64,000 bases of DNA from Polaribacter litorisediminis (lineage in GTDB: Bacteria > Bacteroidota > Bacteroidia > Flavobacteriales > Flavobacteriaceae). The notes under the pieces are model-generated. The model was given only the letters and a program-made list of their open reading frames with translations. It did not search any database and had not been told where the DNA came from. The position numbers and the translations under genes are program-made. The stretch spans positions 1,909,001 to 1,973,000 of the forward strand of contig NZ_CP082966.1 of assembly GCF_019968605.1 (NCBI RefSeq), written 5' to 3'. Position 1 is the first letter of the stretch. Each line of letters opens with the position of its first letter. This document shows, piece by piece, positions 27,636-35,747 of the stretch.

Positions 27636-28010
27636 AATATTTTATTTTGATTAAAGATAACTAATAAATAGTAAACAAAATAAAATTTAACAAATTATAA
27701 CATTTGTAAAGAAAGTATTTCTCCTGATCTATTCATTTCTAATCTTATGCACCTCTAAAATTCAAACACTTTTTTAAGCTACTATCAACACAAAATTAAG
27801 TTTAGGATATCCTATAATTAAATTGAATTATTTTTTGATTCATTGAAAATAAAGAATTTCTTGAAACGAACTATCCTCGAGGCAGAGCCATAGAGGTACC
27901 TGCCTGCCGGCCTTTAGATTTGTAAAACAAAAATATTAACTTAAAAAAAATCATAATTGAATTGATCTTTCTTTTTTTGCTTCTTTTTTTCTTTGTTAAT
28001 AACTCTAATT
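27636..28010. other. Non-coding gap left of the IS110 element
   Basis: 375 bp. It contains a GC-richer patch at about 27875-27920 (CCTCGAGGCAGAGCC and CCTGCCTGCCGGCC) typical of short dispersed repeats. A sequence close to the IS flanking repeat, TTGTTAATAACT, occurs at 27993-28004. No ORF was supported. Confidence 0.45.
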
Positions 28011-28033
28011 TTGTTGATAACTAAATACATAAA

Positions 28034-28190
28034 AAAGAACGGGGTGAACTTTTCTGTCGGCTAGATTAATGACCTATTGCCTGTATTAGTCCTCGTTCTT
28101 TATTAACCAGGTTACAAGGACCAAATAGAATACTAGAATTTACCTTATAAAGGTGTTAGTCAAGGTAACCATTTTAAACTTTATAAAATT
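28034..28190 (+). ncRNA. Candidate bridge RNA region of the IS110 element
   Basis: The non-coding left end folds by eye into two stem-loops. Stem 1 pairs AAAGAACG (28034-28041) with CGTTCTTT (28094-28101) around a loop of about 52 nt. Stem 2 pairs GGTTAC (28110-28115) with GTAACC (28165-28170), followed by a symmetric AAG/AAG internal loop and GAC/GTC; inside it is a small hairpin ACCTT-ATA-AAGGT (28142-28154). Known: IS110-subgroup elements encode a two-loop bridge RNA of about 180 nt in this position. That this copy is expressed is inference. Confidence 0.55.
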
Positions 28191-29188
28191 ATGAATATTA
28201 AAGACACAGTTGGCATCGACATGAGCAAATTAACTTTCGATGCAAGAATCCATTCCAGTCAAATTGAAAGTGAATTTCAAAATGACAAAAAAGGCTACAA
28301 AAAATTGGTTGATTGGACTTACAAGAATTCTGAGTTACCAAAAGAGAACATCATTTTTGTGTTTGAACACACTGGACTTTACTCTGATGGTTTTTATCCG
28401 TTTATTTAGCATCAAAACACATTCCTTTTTTTCTAGTTCCAGGTCTTGAAATTAAACAATCAATGGGAATGACAAGAGGTAAAAGCGATAAAGCAGATGC
28501 AAAAAAGATAGCAAAATATGCTTATCGAATGAGAGATGAGATTACACCTACAAAGCTTTCGTGTAAGGAAGAACAAAGCCTTAAGCACCTTCTTTCTCTC
28601 CGCCAGAGGTTAGTAAAGCAAAGAGCTGGTTTTAAAGCTTCGCTTAAAGAACAAAAGCGTGTGCTTGTTAAAAAAGATAATAAAACACTCCTATCCACTC
28701 AGCAGAAAATGATTAGCTACTTGACTAAACAAATTCAAGAAGTAGAACATGAAATGATGGATGTTTTAAAGAGTAACCAAAGCATGCTAAATAATTATAA
28801 GCTAATAACATCCATTAAAGGTATCGGATCTCAGACAGCTCTGTTTATGATAGCATACACAGCTAACTTTACTAAGTTCAAAAACCATCGAAAATTTGCA
28901 TCTTATTCTGGTATTGCTCCATTTCAAAATCAATCTGGAACTAGTATAAGAGGTAAAACTAAAGTGAGTAATCTGGCAAATAAAAAAATAAAAAGTCTTC
29001 TTGATTTGTGTGCAAAAACAAGTATCCAACATAATGCTGAAATGAGAATTTACTATGAAAAAAGAGTAGCAGAAGGAAAGAATAAAATGAGTACAATAAA
29101 TATAATAAGAAACAAATTAGTATCAAGAATATTCGCGGTTGTTAATAGAAAAGAGCCTTATATAGACACCATGAAATATGCTGCTTAA
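28191..29188 (+). pseudogene. IS110-family transposase, broken by a single-base frameshift
   Basis: The N-terminal piece (28191-28409) has the RuvC-like start VGIDMSKLTFDARIH and the acidic FVFEHTGLYS, then stops at TAG. The next frame carries on without loss: LASKHIPFFLVPG, GMTRGKSDKADAKKIAKYA with the family aspartates, then the C-terminal region ITSIKGIGSQTALFMIAY and FASYSGIAPFQNQSGTSIRG, which holds the catalytic serine domain. Joined, the product would be about 332 residues, normal for the family. The total of 998 nt is one base short of a multiple of three, consistent with one deletion near 28400. Programmed frameshifting is not known for IS110, so inactivation is more likely. Confidence 0.88.
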
Positions 29189-29202
29189 AATTGTTGATAA
29201 CT

Positions 29203-29766
29203 TTAACATTTCTTGGCTGGTTTAATCATAGAATACAGGCAGGTTTCGCTCGTTTCATTTTGACCTAAAAAGGTCAAAAACCAAAATTCTATTATTTAGA
29301 TTCCCGTTTTCACGGGAATGACAATTTCAACGGAAACCCCGACGCAGAGCATCGAGGAATTCTTTTCGATTAAAAAGAATTAACATGGTCGTAAAAAAGT
29401 AATTTTTTTTAACAAAACAAGCAAAAAGAAACGATTTATTCGGGCATTATTTTTCTAAAATAGCATTATTCTATCTTTTGTTTATTTGGGAATAATATCT
29501 TTAATCAAATCACTTACAACTACTCGTAAAATGTTGGGTTATTTGCTAGTATTACAAAATTCTATTACCTCATCAAAGATTTCTTAATCTATTATTGATG
29601 AACTGCAGTCTGTAAAAAACACATATTAAAATATAATACATTTATCAATCATAGTTGGTTCTTAAACCTTTATAAAATGAAATAGTTTATGCTGAATGAA
29701 AATTTTCTGTAACAAAAACACTAAATTTATGGTCTAAAATAGGACTAACTTTAAGAATAACAAACT
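29203..29766. repeat. Gene-free gap with short dispersed palindromes
   Basis: About 560 bp. It includes TTGACCTAAAAAGGTCAA near 29269, a CCCGTTTTCACGGG palindrome near 29305 and CCCCGACGCAGAGCATCGAGG near 29337, all GC-richer than the surroundings and typical of intergenic repeats in this group. No ORF was supported. Confidence 0.5.
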
Positions 29767-30447
29767 ATGAAGATTCGAGCAACAGCACTTTTACTAATTT
29801 TAATCCTAACTAGTTGTACCTCACAAAAAAATTCTGAAACGTTTATGACTGCAACCTCTGGTCGTTATTTATTTAATGCCAATGAAGTCTTAGAAATCTA
29901 CTTTAAGGAAAGTATTATGCTTGCAAAATGGCGCGGAAATGATGCCTTAGAATTGTTAAAAGTAAATGACAGTTCTTTTTACATGAAAGCCTTAAACGAA
30001 AAAATTGTGTTTGTAAGTCAACCTAAAATGCATATTGAACTCGCTCCAAAAACAGAACATGATGGAATATTATATCATTTTGAAAAAATGGAAAAAGGTA
30101 AAAAAACCCCAGACGAACATTTTAGAGCAAAAGAATATAACAAGGCTTTGGCAGGGTTTATAAATATTCAGAAAGAAGATTCCTTAAATCCATATATCAA
30201 AGAAAATAGATTAAACAGTTTAGGGTACACCTTTATTAGAAATAAGGAGTATAATGCCGCCATTGAAGTTTTAAAAATAAACACTATTTTATATCCAGAA
30301 AGCTCTAATGTTTATGATAGTTTGGGTGATGCTTACCTTGCTCAAAAAGACACACTAAATGCTATAAAATATTACCGAAAAGCCCTAGATATAAATCCTG
30401 AAAAAAGGAATTCAAAAAAAGCCTATAAAAAATTAACCTCTAAATAA
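29767..30447 (+). CDS. TPR-containing lipoprotein
   Basis: 226 residues. Signal peptide ending in the lipobox LTSC (Cys17), so lipidated. Residues about 30-105 form a beta-rich domain, and residues about 110-225 carry TPR units (DEHFRAKEYNKALAGFINIQ; LGYTFIRNKEYNAAIEVLK; VYDSLGDAYLAQKDTLNAIK, the last being the most canonical). TPRs bind partner proteins; no catalytic motif is seen. It is a single gene after a long non-coding stretch, 150 bp before the next gene. Function unknown. Confidence 0.78.
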   Translation: MKIRATALLLILILTSCTSQKNSETFMTATSGRYLFNANEVLEIYFKESIMLAKWRGNDALELLKVNDSSFYMKALNEKIVFVSQPKMHIELAPKTEHDGILYHFEKMEKGKKTPDEHFRAKEYNKALAGFINIQKEDSLNPYIKENRLNSLGYTFIRNKEYNAAIEVLKINTILYPESSNVYDSLGDAYLAQKDTLNAIKYYRKALDINPEKRNSKKAYKKLTSK

Positions 30448-30597
30448 TGGATCCTTTTAGCCATGATTAGATGAGTATTAAAATAATTATAATATTTCTA
30501 TTTAGGTCAAAAACAAAGAAAACCAATTCTGATAACAGTTTTTCTCTACTATATCTTTTTTATAAATTACGCTATCTTTAGAACTTAAATAAAAACC

Positions 30598-31062
30598 ATG
30601 AATACCGCCAAAGAATACTTTGATGAATACGCTGAAAGTCATCAAAATAAAACCAACCAAATCATTCATTACATTTGTGTGCCCATAATTTTCTTTAGTG
30701 TTATTGGCTTACTGATGAGCATACCTGCTACTCTTCTAGAAAATACTTTTAAATTACACAATCCATTATTAGAAAATTGGGCCGTAATTGTAGGCGTTAT
30801 TATTTCATTATTTTATCTAAAATTAGGCTTTTGGTATTTTATTGAAATGCTCTTTGTAATACTACTTTGCGTCATTGGTAATTTTTGGTTAGGCAATCAA
30901 ATAAACTTATTATATGGGGCTATTACTATTTTTGTTTTAGGTTGGATCGGGCAATTTTACGGCCATAAAATAGAAGGTGCAAAACCATCATTTTTAAAAG
31001 ATTTAGAATTTTTATTGATTGGTCCGCTTTGGGTGATTCAGAAATTAGGAAAGAAGAAATAA
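30598..31062 (+). CDS. Mpo1-like (DUF962) integral membrane protein
   Basis: 154 residues. It begins MNTAKEYFDEYAESHQNKTNQIIHYICVP, the family hallmark with conserved HXXKTNXXIHXXCVP-like residues. Four hydrophobic segments follow (about 25-45, 60-80, 82-100, 102-122). Yeast Mpo1 is an iron-dependent dioxygenase acting on 2-hydroxy fatty acids; histidines 15 and 24 and HK in GHKIEG could bind iron. The bacterial role is inferred. It lies 3 bp before csaA and is likely co-transcribed with it. Confidence 0.82.
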   Translation: MNTAKEYFDEYAESHQNKTNQIIHYICVPIIFFSVIGLLMSIPATLLENTFKLHNPLLENWAVIVGVIISLFYLKLGFWYFIEMLFVILLCVIGNFWLGNQINLLYGAITIFVLGWIGQFYGHKIEGAKPSFLKDLEFLLIGPLWVIQKLGKKK

Positions 31063-31065
31063 CAG

Positions 31066-31404
31066 ATGAAAACAGCAATAACCTTCGAAGATTTTTTAAA
31101 AGTTGATATCAGAATCGGAACAATTATTGAAGTCAACGATTTCCCAAAAGCCAGAAAACCTGCTTATCAATTAAAAATTGATTTTGGCGCTTTGGGTATC
31201 AAAAAATCGAGCGCACAAATTACTGATTTGTATACCAAAGAAGCCTTATTGCATAAACAAGTGAGTGCTATTGTTAATTTTAAACCGAGACAAATTGCCA
31301 ACTTTATGAGTGAATGTTTAGTTTTGGGAGTTTATAATACGAATGGAAATGTGGTTTTGTTAAAAGCTTCAAAAAAGATTAAAAATGGAGAGCAAGTTTC
31401 TTAA
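31066..31404 (+). CDS. csaA: CsaA-type tRNA-binding-domain protein
   Basis: 112 residues, a stand-alone OB-fold of the tRNA-binding (EMAP/Arc1p-like) type. It starts with FEDFLKVDIRIGTIIEVNDFP and contains KPAYQLKIDFGALGIKKSSAQI and VNFKPRQIANFMSECLVLG, the family signature. CsaA in Bacillus has chaperone-like, secretion-related activity and binds tRNA in vitro. The full usual length is present. It is coupled to the DUF962 gene. Confidence 0.92.
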   Translation: MKTAITFEDFLKVDIRIGTIIEVNDFPKARKPAYQLKIDFGALGIKKSSAQITDLYTKEALLHKQVSAIVNFKPRQIANFMSECLVLGVYNTNGNVVLLKASKKIKNGEQVS

Positions 31405-31511
31405 AGTCATTACGAACCATAGTTAAGTAATCTTTTAGTTACAATTCGCTAAACATTTATAAAGATTGTTTCACCAAACAAAAAAAGTTTGATTCGCAAA
31501 AACGAAATTGA

Positions 31512-31670
31512 TTAGTTCTTAGGATTATTCAAAATCACTAAAGCTCCAATAACGCCAGGAATCCATCCGCAAAGCGTTAGCAAAAAAATAATAAAGAAAG
31601 AGCCACAACCTTTGTCTATAACTGATAAAGGAGGAAAAATAATGGCGAATAATACTCTGAAAAAACTCAT
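31512..31670 (-). CDS. YqaE/Pmp3-family small membrane protein
   Basis: 52 residues, short but clear: MSFFRVLFAIIFPPLSVIDK, then GCGSFFIIFLLTLCGWIPGV and IGALVILNNPKN. The two hydrophobic helices and the FPPLSV and GWIPGVIGA motifs define the family, which is linked to membrane potential and salt or stress tolerance in other organisms. It is a single gene on the minus strand, convergent with csaA. Confidence 0.88.
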   Translation of the reverse strand: MSFFRVLFAIIFPPLSVIDKGCGSFFIIFLLTLCGWIPGVIGALVILNNPKN

Positions 31671-31730
31671 TTATAATTTAGTTAGTTATACAAATGAGAC
31701 GTTTCATCCTTAATTTTGTTACAACAAAAA

Positions 31731-31769
31731 ACCACAAATTCACGCATTAAAAATTAGTGAATTTGTGGT
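31731..31769 (-). terminator. Terminator after the M14 peptidase gene
   Basis: Perfect 13-bp stem ACCACAAATTCAC / GTGAATTTGTGGT with a 13-base loop. On the minus strand it is followed by a T-rich run (TTTTTTGTTGT). It lies about 190 bp past the peptidase stop codon. Confidence 0.75.
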
Positions 31770-31838
31770 AAAACATTTTTAAAAGTAAACTCTTATTTTA
31801 TTATCTCCTTATTTCTAAAAAAAAATAGATAATTTAAA

Positions 31839-31885
31839 ACTTCTCGATACAATTTTGAAAAAAAATCAAAATCACTCGAAGTGAC
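31839..31885. repeat. Dispersed TCGAGTGA-type imperfect inverted repeat
   Basis: ACTTCTCGATACAATTTTGA faces TCAAAATCACTCGAAGT across a short A-rich centre. Related halves occur at 21167-21301 and near 25560. Confidence 0.6.
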
Positions 31886-31962
31886 ATTTTATTAAGAATC
31901 ACAAGCGTTTATTTAAAATACAAACTGCTAATTAAAGACTGAAAAACTACCAACTAAAAAAG

Positions 31963-34461
31963 CTACATATGGTCTCCAAAGAAAATAGCGTTCATTAACA
32001 ACTTATTGGTTCCGAACCAAAAGGCTCTAAAATTGGTGTTATCTGTAAAAATAATTACACGACCACTACCCATTCTTTGAACTTTAAAAGGAACCGTATT
32101 TTTAATCACTTTTGCATTTTCTTTAGAAATATAACCACTTAATAAAGGGTTCGAAGTATACTGAATTGGATTATTATAACTACGTTTATCTGCTTTTACA
32201 AACATGGTAGAATTTCTAAATAAAGCAATTTTATCATTTTTATATCCAAAATTTATAGGGTGAGAACGATCAACTTTCGCCTCAAAAATAGCACCTCCAA
32301 TAACCTGCGCGCCCGATTGTAAGGAACGATCTTCAAAAGAAACATCTTTAATTGTATCTGATTTTGAGCTGTCAAACTCAAGGTTCATCATTTTATTACT
32401 AGACAACCATCGTGCCGTATTTTTGTAACCGATAAGGATTCCACCATTTTGCACCCAAGTCTTTAATTTTTCTACAGCAGATTTTTCTAAACCACTACTC
32501 GGTATTACAATATGCGTGTATTTAGCAATTTCCATCCTTCTAAAATCTTTTGTATCCAAACGTGATATTGCCATATCAAAACGCTGATCTAACAAATGCC
32601 AAATTTCTCCAGAATCGTTACCCGCAACTCCATCGCCCACTAACATGGCTACTTTTGGTTTTGTTATATTTCTAAAATTATTAGAACCTAAATCAATTCC
32701 GTCATTTAAACCTGTGTTTACACCCATTATTTTAACATGACTTTCTGTGACCACTTTATTTAAAAATTGGTGCATTTCTTCTGCATTCAATTTTTGATTT
32801 TGAACTGGTATAAAGATCGTACCATACTCATAAGCAGTTCCGCCATTTGTAAAGTTTTTCATAGAAACTTTTGCACGCAAACCTTTCTGTAAAATTGTGT
32901 TTAAAGCTTTTGGCGTATAAAATTCATTCCATGGCATTAGGTAACCATATTCGCTTTTAGAAGAAACATTCCCGGCATTCATTTTTAGATCTGTAATTTC
33001 ATTTCCTGCCTTAGAAAGTGAAATATTTTCAGCATAATCTAATCCAAAAGCATGATTAAAGGTCCATGCCGATACATCGTAAAACAAGCTATCTTTAAAG
33101 GTTTTACGCACATCAAACATCGCTTTTATCAAACGTTGATTTTTCTGATTCATAGGAACCACGTAACTATATCCTTTTTTAAAGGTTTTTCCGTTTTCTG
33201 TAAAATCTGCCTTTAATTCATGGATTTTAATCTGTTGTTTTTTCATCACTTCGGCTAAATGAAAACTCTTGGCTCCATCTTTTTCATCACCAAAAACAAT
33301 CGCCTTTTTACTACCCGTATTTCTTGCTTCTTCGTAAAAATCTTGCTGATATTTTAAAATTTTTACACGCATTTTTCTTGCCGCTTCTAAAGTTGACAAC
33401 GCTGCTGTAAACTGATTTCTAATCGTATAAGGAAAGGTTAAAACTCCGTTGATGGTTTCCTGTGCATGTCCTCTAGAACTTCCTTGCTCAAACAAAATAC
33501 CAATACCACCATTAATGTCTGGAAATGTAGATCCTTTTCCATAATAAAAGTCATCAAAACTTTCTTCAGAATAGTATAAAGAACCTATTTTATCCAAAGC
33601 TTTTGCATGGTAGGTTCCTATTTCTCTCGTTAAATCCTGATTCATTTGTGGTGTTAACGGATTTGTTCTACTCGGAATTCCAGGTTGAAAAAAGAAGCTA
33701 GAATTGCTTCCCATTTCATGATGATCCGTTAAAATGTTCGGCAACCATTTATGAAAACTTGCAATTCTTGCCGTACTTTCTGGCAATTGCACGGGCAACC
33801 AATCTCGGTTCATATCAAACTGATAATGGTTGGTTCTTCCTCTAGGCCAAATCTCTGAATACTCTCTATCATTAGGATCTGGATTGATGTTTTTACTTCT
33901 GTTGGTATTTGCCCAATAAGCAAAACGCTGCAACCCGTCAGGATTGAAAGAAGGATCGAACAAAATAACCGTGTTTTTTAACAAATCGTCAATTTCACTT
34001 CCTTGTGCTGCCGCTAAATAATAGGCAACTGCCAAAGCTGCATTAGAGCCACTAGGTTCATTTCCATGAATTGAAAAACCTTGATACACCACAATTGGAT
34101 TGTTAGCAACATCTACTGAAGCATCATTTGTCCCATCAATATGAATTTTTCTAATATTTTCTATATTTTGATGATTTTCGGGCGATGAAATCGTTAGTAA
34201 AAGTAAAGGCCTGTCTTCATAGGTTTTTCCTCTATTTTCTAGGGTAATTCTATCCGAAGATTTCGCTAAAACCTTCATATACTCTACTAATTTATCATGT
34301 GTAATATGCCACTCGCCTACTTCATGACCGATGACAGATTGCGGAGTTGGTATGTTTTGATTGTACGTGACATTTTTTGGCAAATAATAAGATAAATCTA
34401 CTTTTTTTTGTGCATTTAGTAGCGTGGATAAAAATAGGAAAACTATGAATATTTTTTTCAT
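31963..34461 (-). CDS. M14-family zinc carboxypeptidase-like exported metallopeptidase
   Basis: 832 residues. A signal peptide (MKKIFIVFLFLSTLLNA) directs export. The M14 domain occupies about 45-370: the zinc motif is in FSIHGNEPSGSNAALAVAYY (HXXE), the substrate-binding region is NTNRSKNINPDPNDRE and DMNRDWLPVQLPES, and the third zinc ligand is probably in ILTDHHEMGSNSSFF. The glutamate in GILFEQGSSRG is a candidate catalytic residue. The second half (about 400-832) is a large domain of a type found with this family in Bacteroidota, with a glutamine-amidotransferase-like patch (THIVIPSSGLEKSAVEKL). It probably trims peptides in the periplasm. Confidence 0.88.
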   Translation of the reverse strand: MKKIFIVFLFLSTLLNAQKKVDLSYYLPKNVTYNQNIPTPQSVIGHEVGEWHITHDKLVEYMKVLAKSSDRITLENRGKTYEDRPLLLLTISSPENHQNIENIRKIHIDGTNDASVDVANNPIVVYQGFSIHGNEPSGSNAALAVAYYLAAAQGSEIDDLLKNTVILFDPSFNPDGLQRFAYWANTNRSKNINPDPNDREYSEIWPRGRTNHYQFDMNRDWLPVQLPESTARIASFHKWLPNILTDHHEMGSNSSFFFQPGIPSRTNPLTPQMNQDLTREIGTYHAKALDKIGSLYYSEESFDDFYYGKGSTFPDINGGIGILFEQGSSRGHAQETINGVLTFPYTIRNQFTAALSTLEAARKMRVKILKYQQDFYEEARNTGSKKAIVFGDEKDGAKSFHLAEVMKKQQIKIHELKADFTENGKTFKKGYSYVVPMNQKNQRLIKAMFDVRKTFKDSLFYDVSAWTFNHAFGLDYAENISLSKAGNEITDLKMNAGNVSSKSEYGYLMPWNEFYTPKALNTILQKGLRAKVSMKNFTNGGTAYEYGTIFIPVQNQKLNAEEMHQFLNKVVTESHVKIMGVNTGLNDGIDLGSNNFRNITKPKVAMLVGDGVAGNDSGEIWHLLDQRFDMAISRLDTKDFRRMEIAKYTHIVIPSSGLEKSAVEKLKTWVQNGGILIGYKNTARWLSSNKMMNLEFDSSKSDTIKDVSFEDRSLQSGAQVIGGAIFEAKVDRSHPINFGYKNDKIALFRNSTMFVKADKRSYNNPIQYTSNPLLSGYISKENAKVIKNTVPFKVQRMGSGRVIIFTDNTNFRAFWFGTNKLLMNAIFFGDHM

Positions 34462-34494
34462 GGATTAAATTGTTTAGTATTTTACAAATATAAA

Positions 34495-34502
34495 CATACA
34501 GA
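34495..34502 (-). promoter_or_regulatory. -7 element upstream of the M14 peptidase gene
   Basis: TATATTTG on the minus strand, an exact TAnnTTTG match 34 bp before the ATG at 34461. Confidence 0.55.
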
Positions 34503-34707
34503 AAGATTTTTTTAACACTTTAACAGTTGATTTAAATTGAGTAAATTGTTTTCCTATAATCAAGAATCTCACAGCAAATCCTTACAACAAACGAATACAA
34601 ACAATAAAACCTCTACATCAATTCAATTTTTTCAATTTTACTTTAGCTTAAAAAAAGCAATATATTTACATTTCAAAAAAAACGCAAAAATTTCTCAGAA
34701 AAAATCC

Positions 34708-35574
34708 ATGCAAACAACCAAATTGAGTCCTGAAAGTATATTGCCTCTTACCTGCTCTCGAGCAGGAACTTGCTGTTTTGGAAAAGCTGTCATGTTAAAT
34801 CCATGGGAGTTATTAAACCTAAGTATAGAAAAAAAGAGTACGCCGAAAGAATTTCGTGATTTGTATTGCGACTTTGGTGGTATTCAACTTCGATTTGACG
34901 GAAAAAAAGATAAAAAAGGACAAAAAGCTTGCAGTCAATATAACGATTCTATTGGATGCAGCGTTCATCAAGGCAGACCATTAGCATGTCGCTTATATCC
35001 ACTAGGTCGTCAAATTCAATTTGATACAGCCCACTATATTTATGAAGGGGATAAATTTCCGTGTTTAACGGACTGTTCTGAAGTTTTAAAATTACCCAAA
35101 TTAAGCGTAAGCGAGTATCTTAAAGGACAAAAAACAACTCCATTCGAAAAGGCGCAAGATGCCTATTTAGTGGTGATGCAAAACATTGCTGATATTGCTT
35201 TTGAGTTATTGTTAGATTCTGGTTTAGCTGCATCTGGAGAAACGAGAACCTTGGCTGCATGGAGAACTTTAAGTACCGACACTCCTGATATTTTAGCAAA
35301 AAAAATAGGAAAAGAATGGATCAATTGCTTAATGATACCTGCAATAACCGAAGAGATTAACAACCCTATTTCTTTTGCTCAAAAACACAATGATTTGCTT
35401 GAATTAAAAGCGCAAGAAACATTTGGAGCTTTAAAAACAGATCAAGAACTTCATGAAGCTTCTGTGTTAATCATGGCAGTTGCCTTGCATTTGTCGAGAG
35501 GTTTAGGAGCAGACACAAAAGGAATTGCTGAACATTGGATTGAAATAGCAAAAAGCCATGGCGCCCAAGAATAA
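34708..35574 (+). CDS. YkgJ-family cysteine-cluster protein
   Basis: 288 residues from the ATG at 34708. An upstream TTG at 34537 would add 57 residues of low-complexity sequence, so it is rejected. The cysteine cluster is spread over CSRAGTCCFGKAV, ACSQYNDSIGCSVHQGRP and CRLYPLG, followed by CLTDC; it probably binds a zinc or Fe-S centre. The rest is helical. The family (CxxxCxxCC, UPF0153 relatives) has no settled function. Single gene with its own leader region. Confidence 0.8.
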   Translation: MQTTKLSPESILPLTCSRAGTCCFGKAVMLNPWELLNLSIEKKSTPKEFRDLYCDFGGIQLRFDGKKDKKGQKACSQYNDSIGCSVHQGRPLACRLYPLGRQIQFDTAHYIYEGDKFPCLTDCSEVLKLPKLSVSEYLKGQKTTPFEKAQDAYLVVMQNIADIAFELLLDSGLAASGETRTLAAWRTLSTDTPDILAKKIGKEWINCLMIPAITEEINNPISFAQKHNDLLELKAQETFGALKTDQELHEASVLIMAVALHLSRGLGADTKGIAEHWIEIAKSHGAQE

Positions 35575-35747
35575 TTTTTTAGTTTAAAATAACTATTAGA
35601 GGTTGTTTTAATAATTGTGATCATTTATTTTAGATTTTCAATTCTATTTTTATCAATTCAATAAAAATTCACAAACTCTTAGGCTATTTTCTCTCATTGA
35701 TTTTTTTATTCAGATATTTGTAAACAAGATATTTTTTACATTTTTTG

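Larger units (their letters stand above)
28011..29202 (+). mobile_element. IS110-family insertion sequence with a frameshifted transposase
   Basis: The transposase frame (28191-29188) is bracketed by a 12-bp direct repeat TTGTTGATAACT at 28011-28022 and 29191-29202. A long non-coding left end (about 168 bp) and almost no right non-coding end match the IS110 subgroup rather than IS1111. There are no terminal inverted repeats, as expected for the family. The exact ends and core dinucleotide cannot be set without an empty site. Confidence 0.75.

Noticed and set aside
28011..28022. TTGTTGATAACT as a DnaA box or origin element
   Set aside because: Its reverse complement resembles TTATCAACA, but only two copies flank an IS and there is no AT-rich unwinding region or dnaA/dnaN nearby.
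34537..34707. 57-residue extension of the YkgJ-type protein from TTG
   Set aside because: Low-complexity sequence (Gln/Asn/Lys/Ser-rich) not expected in the family; the ATG at 34708 fits.
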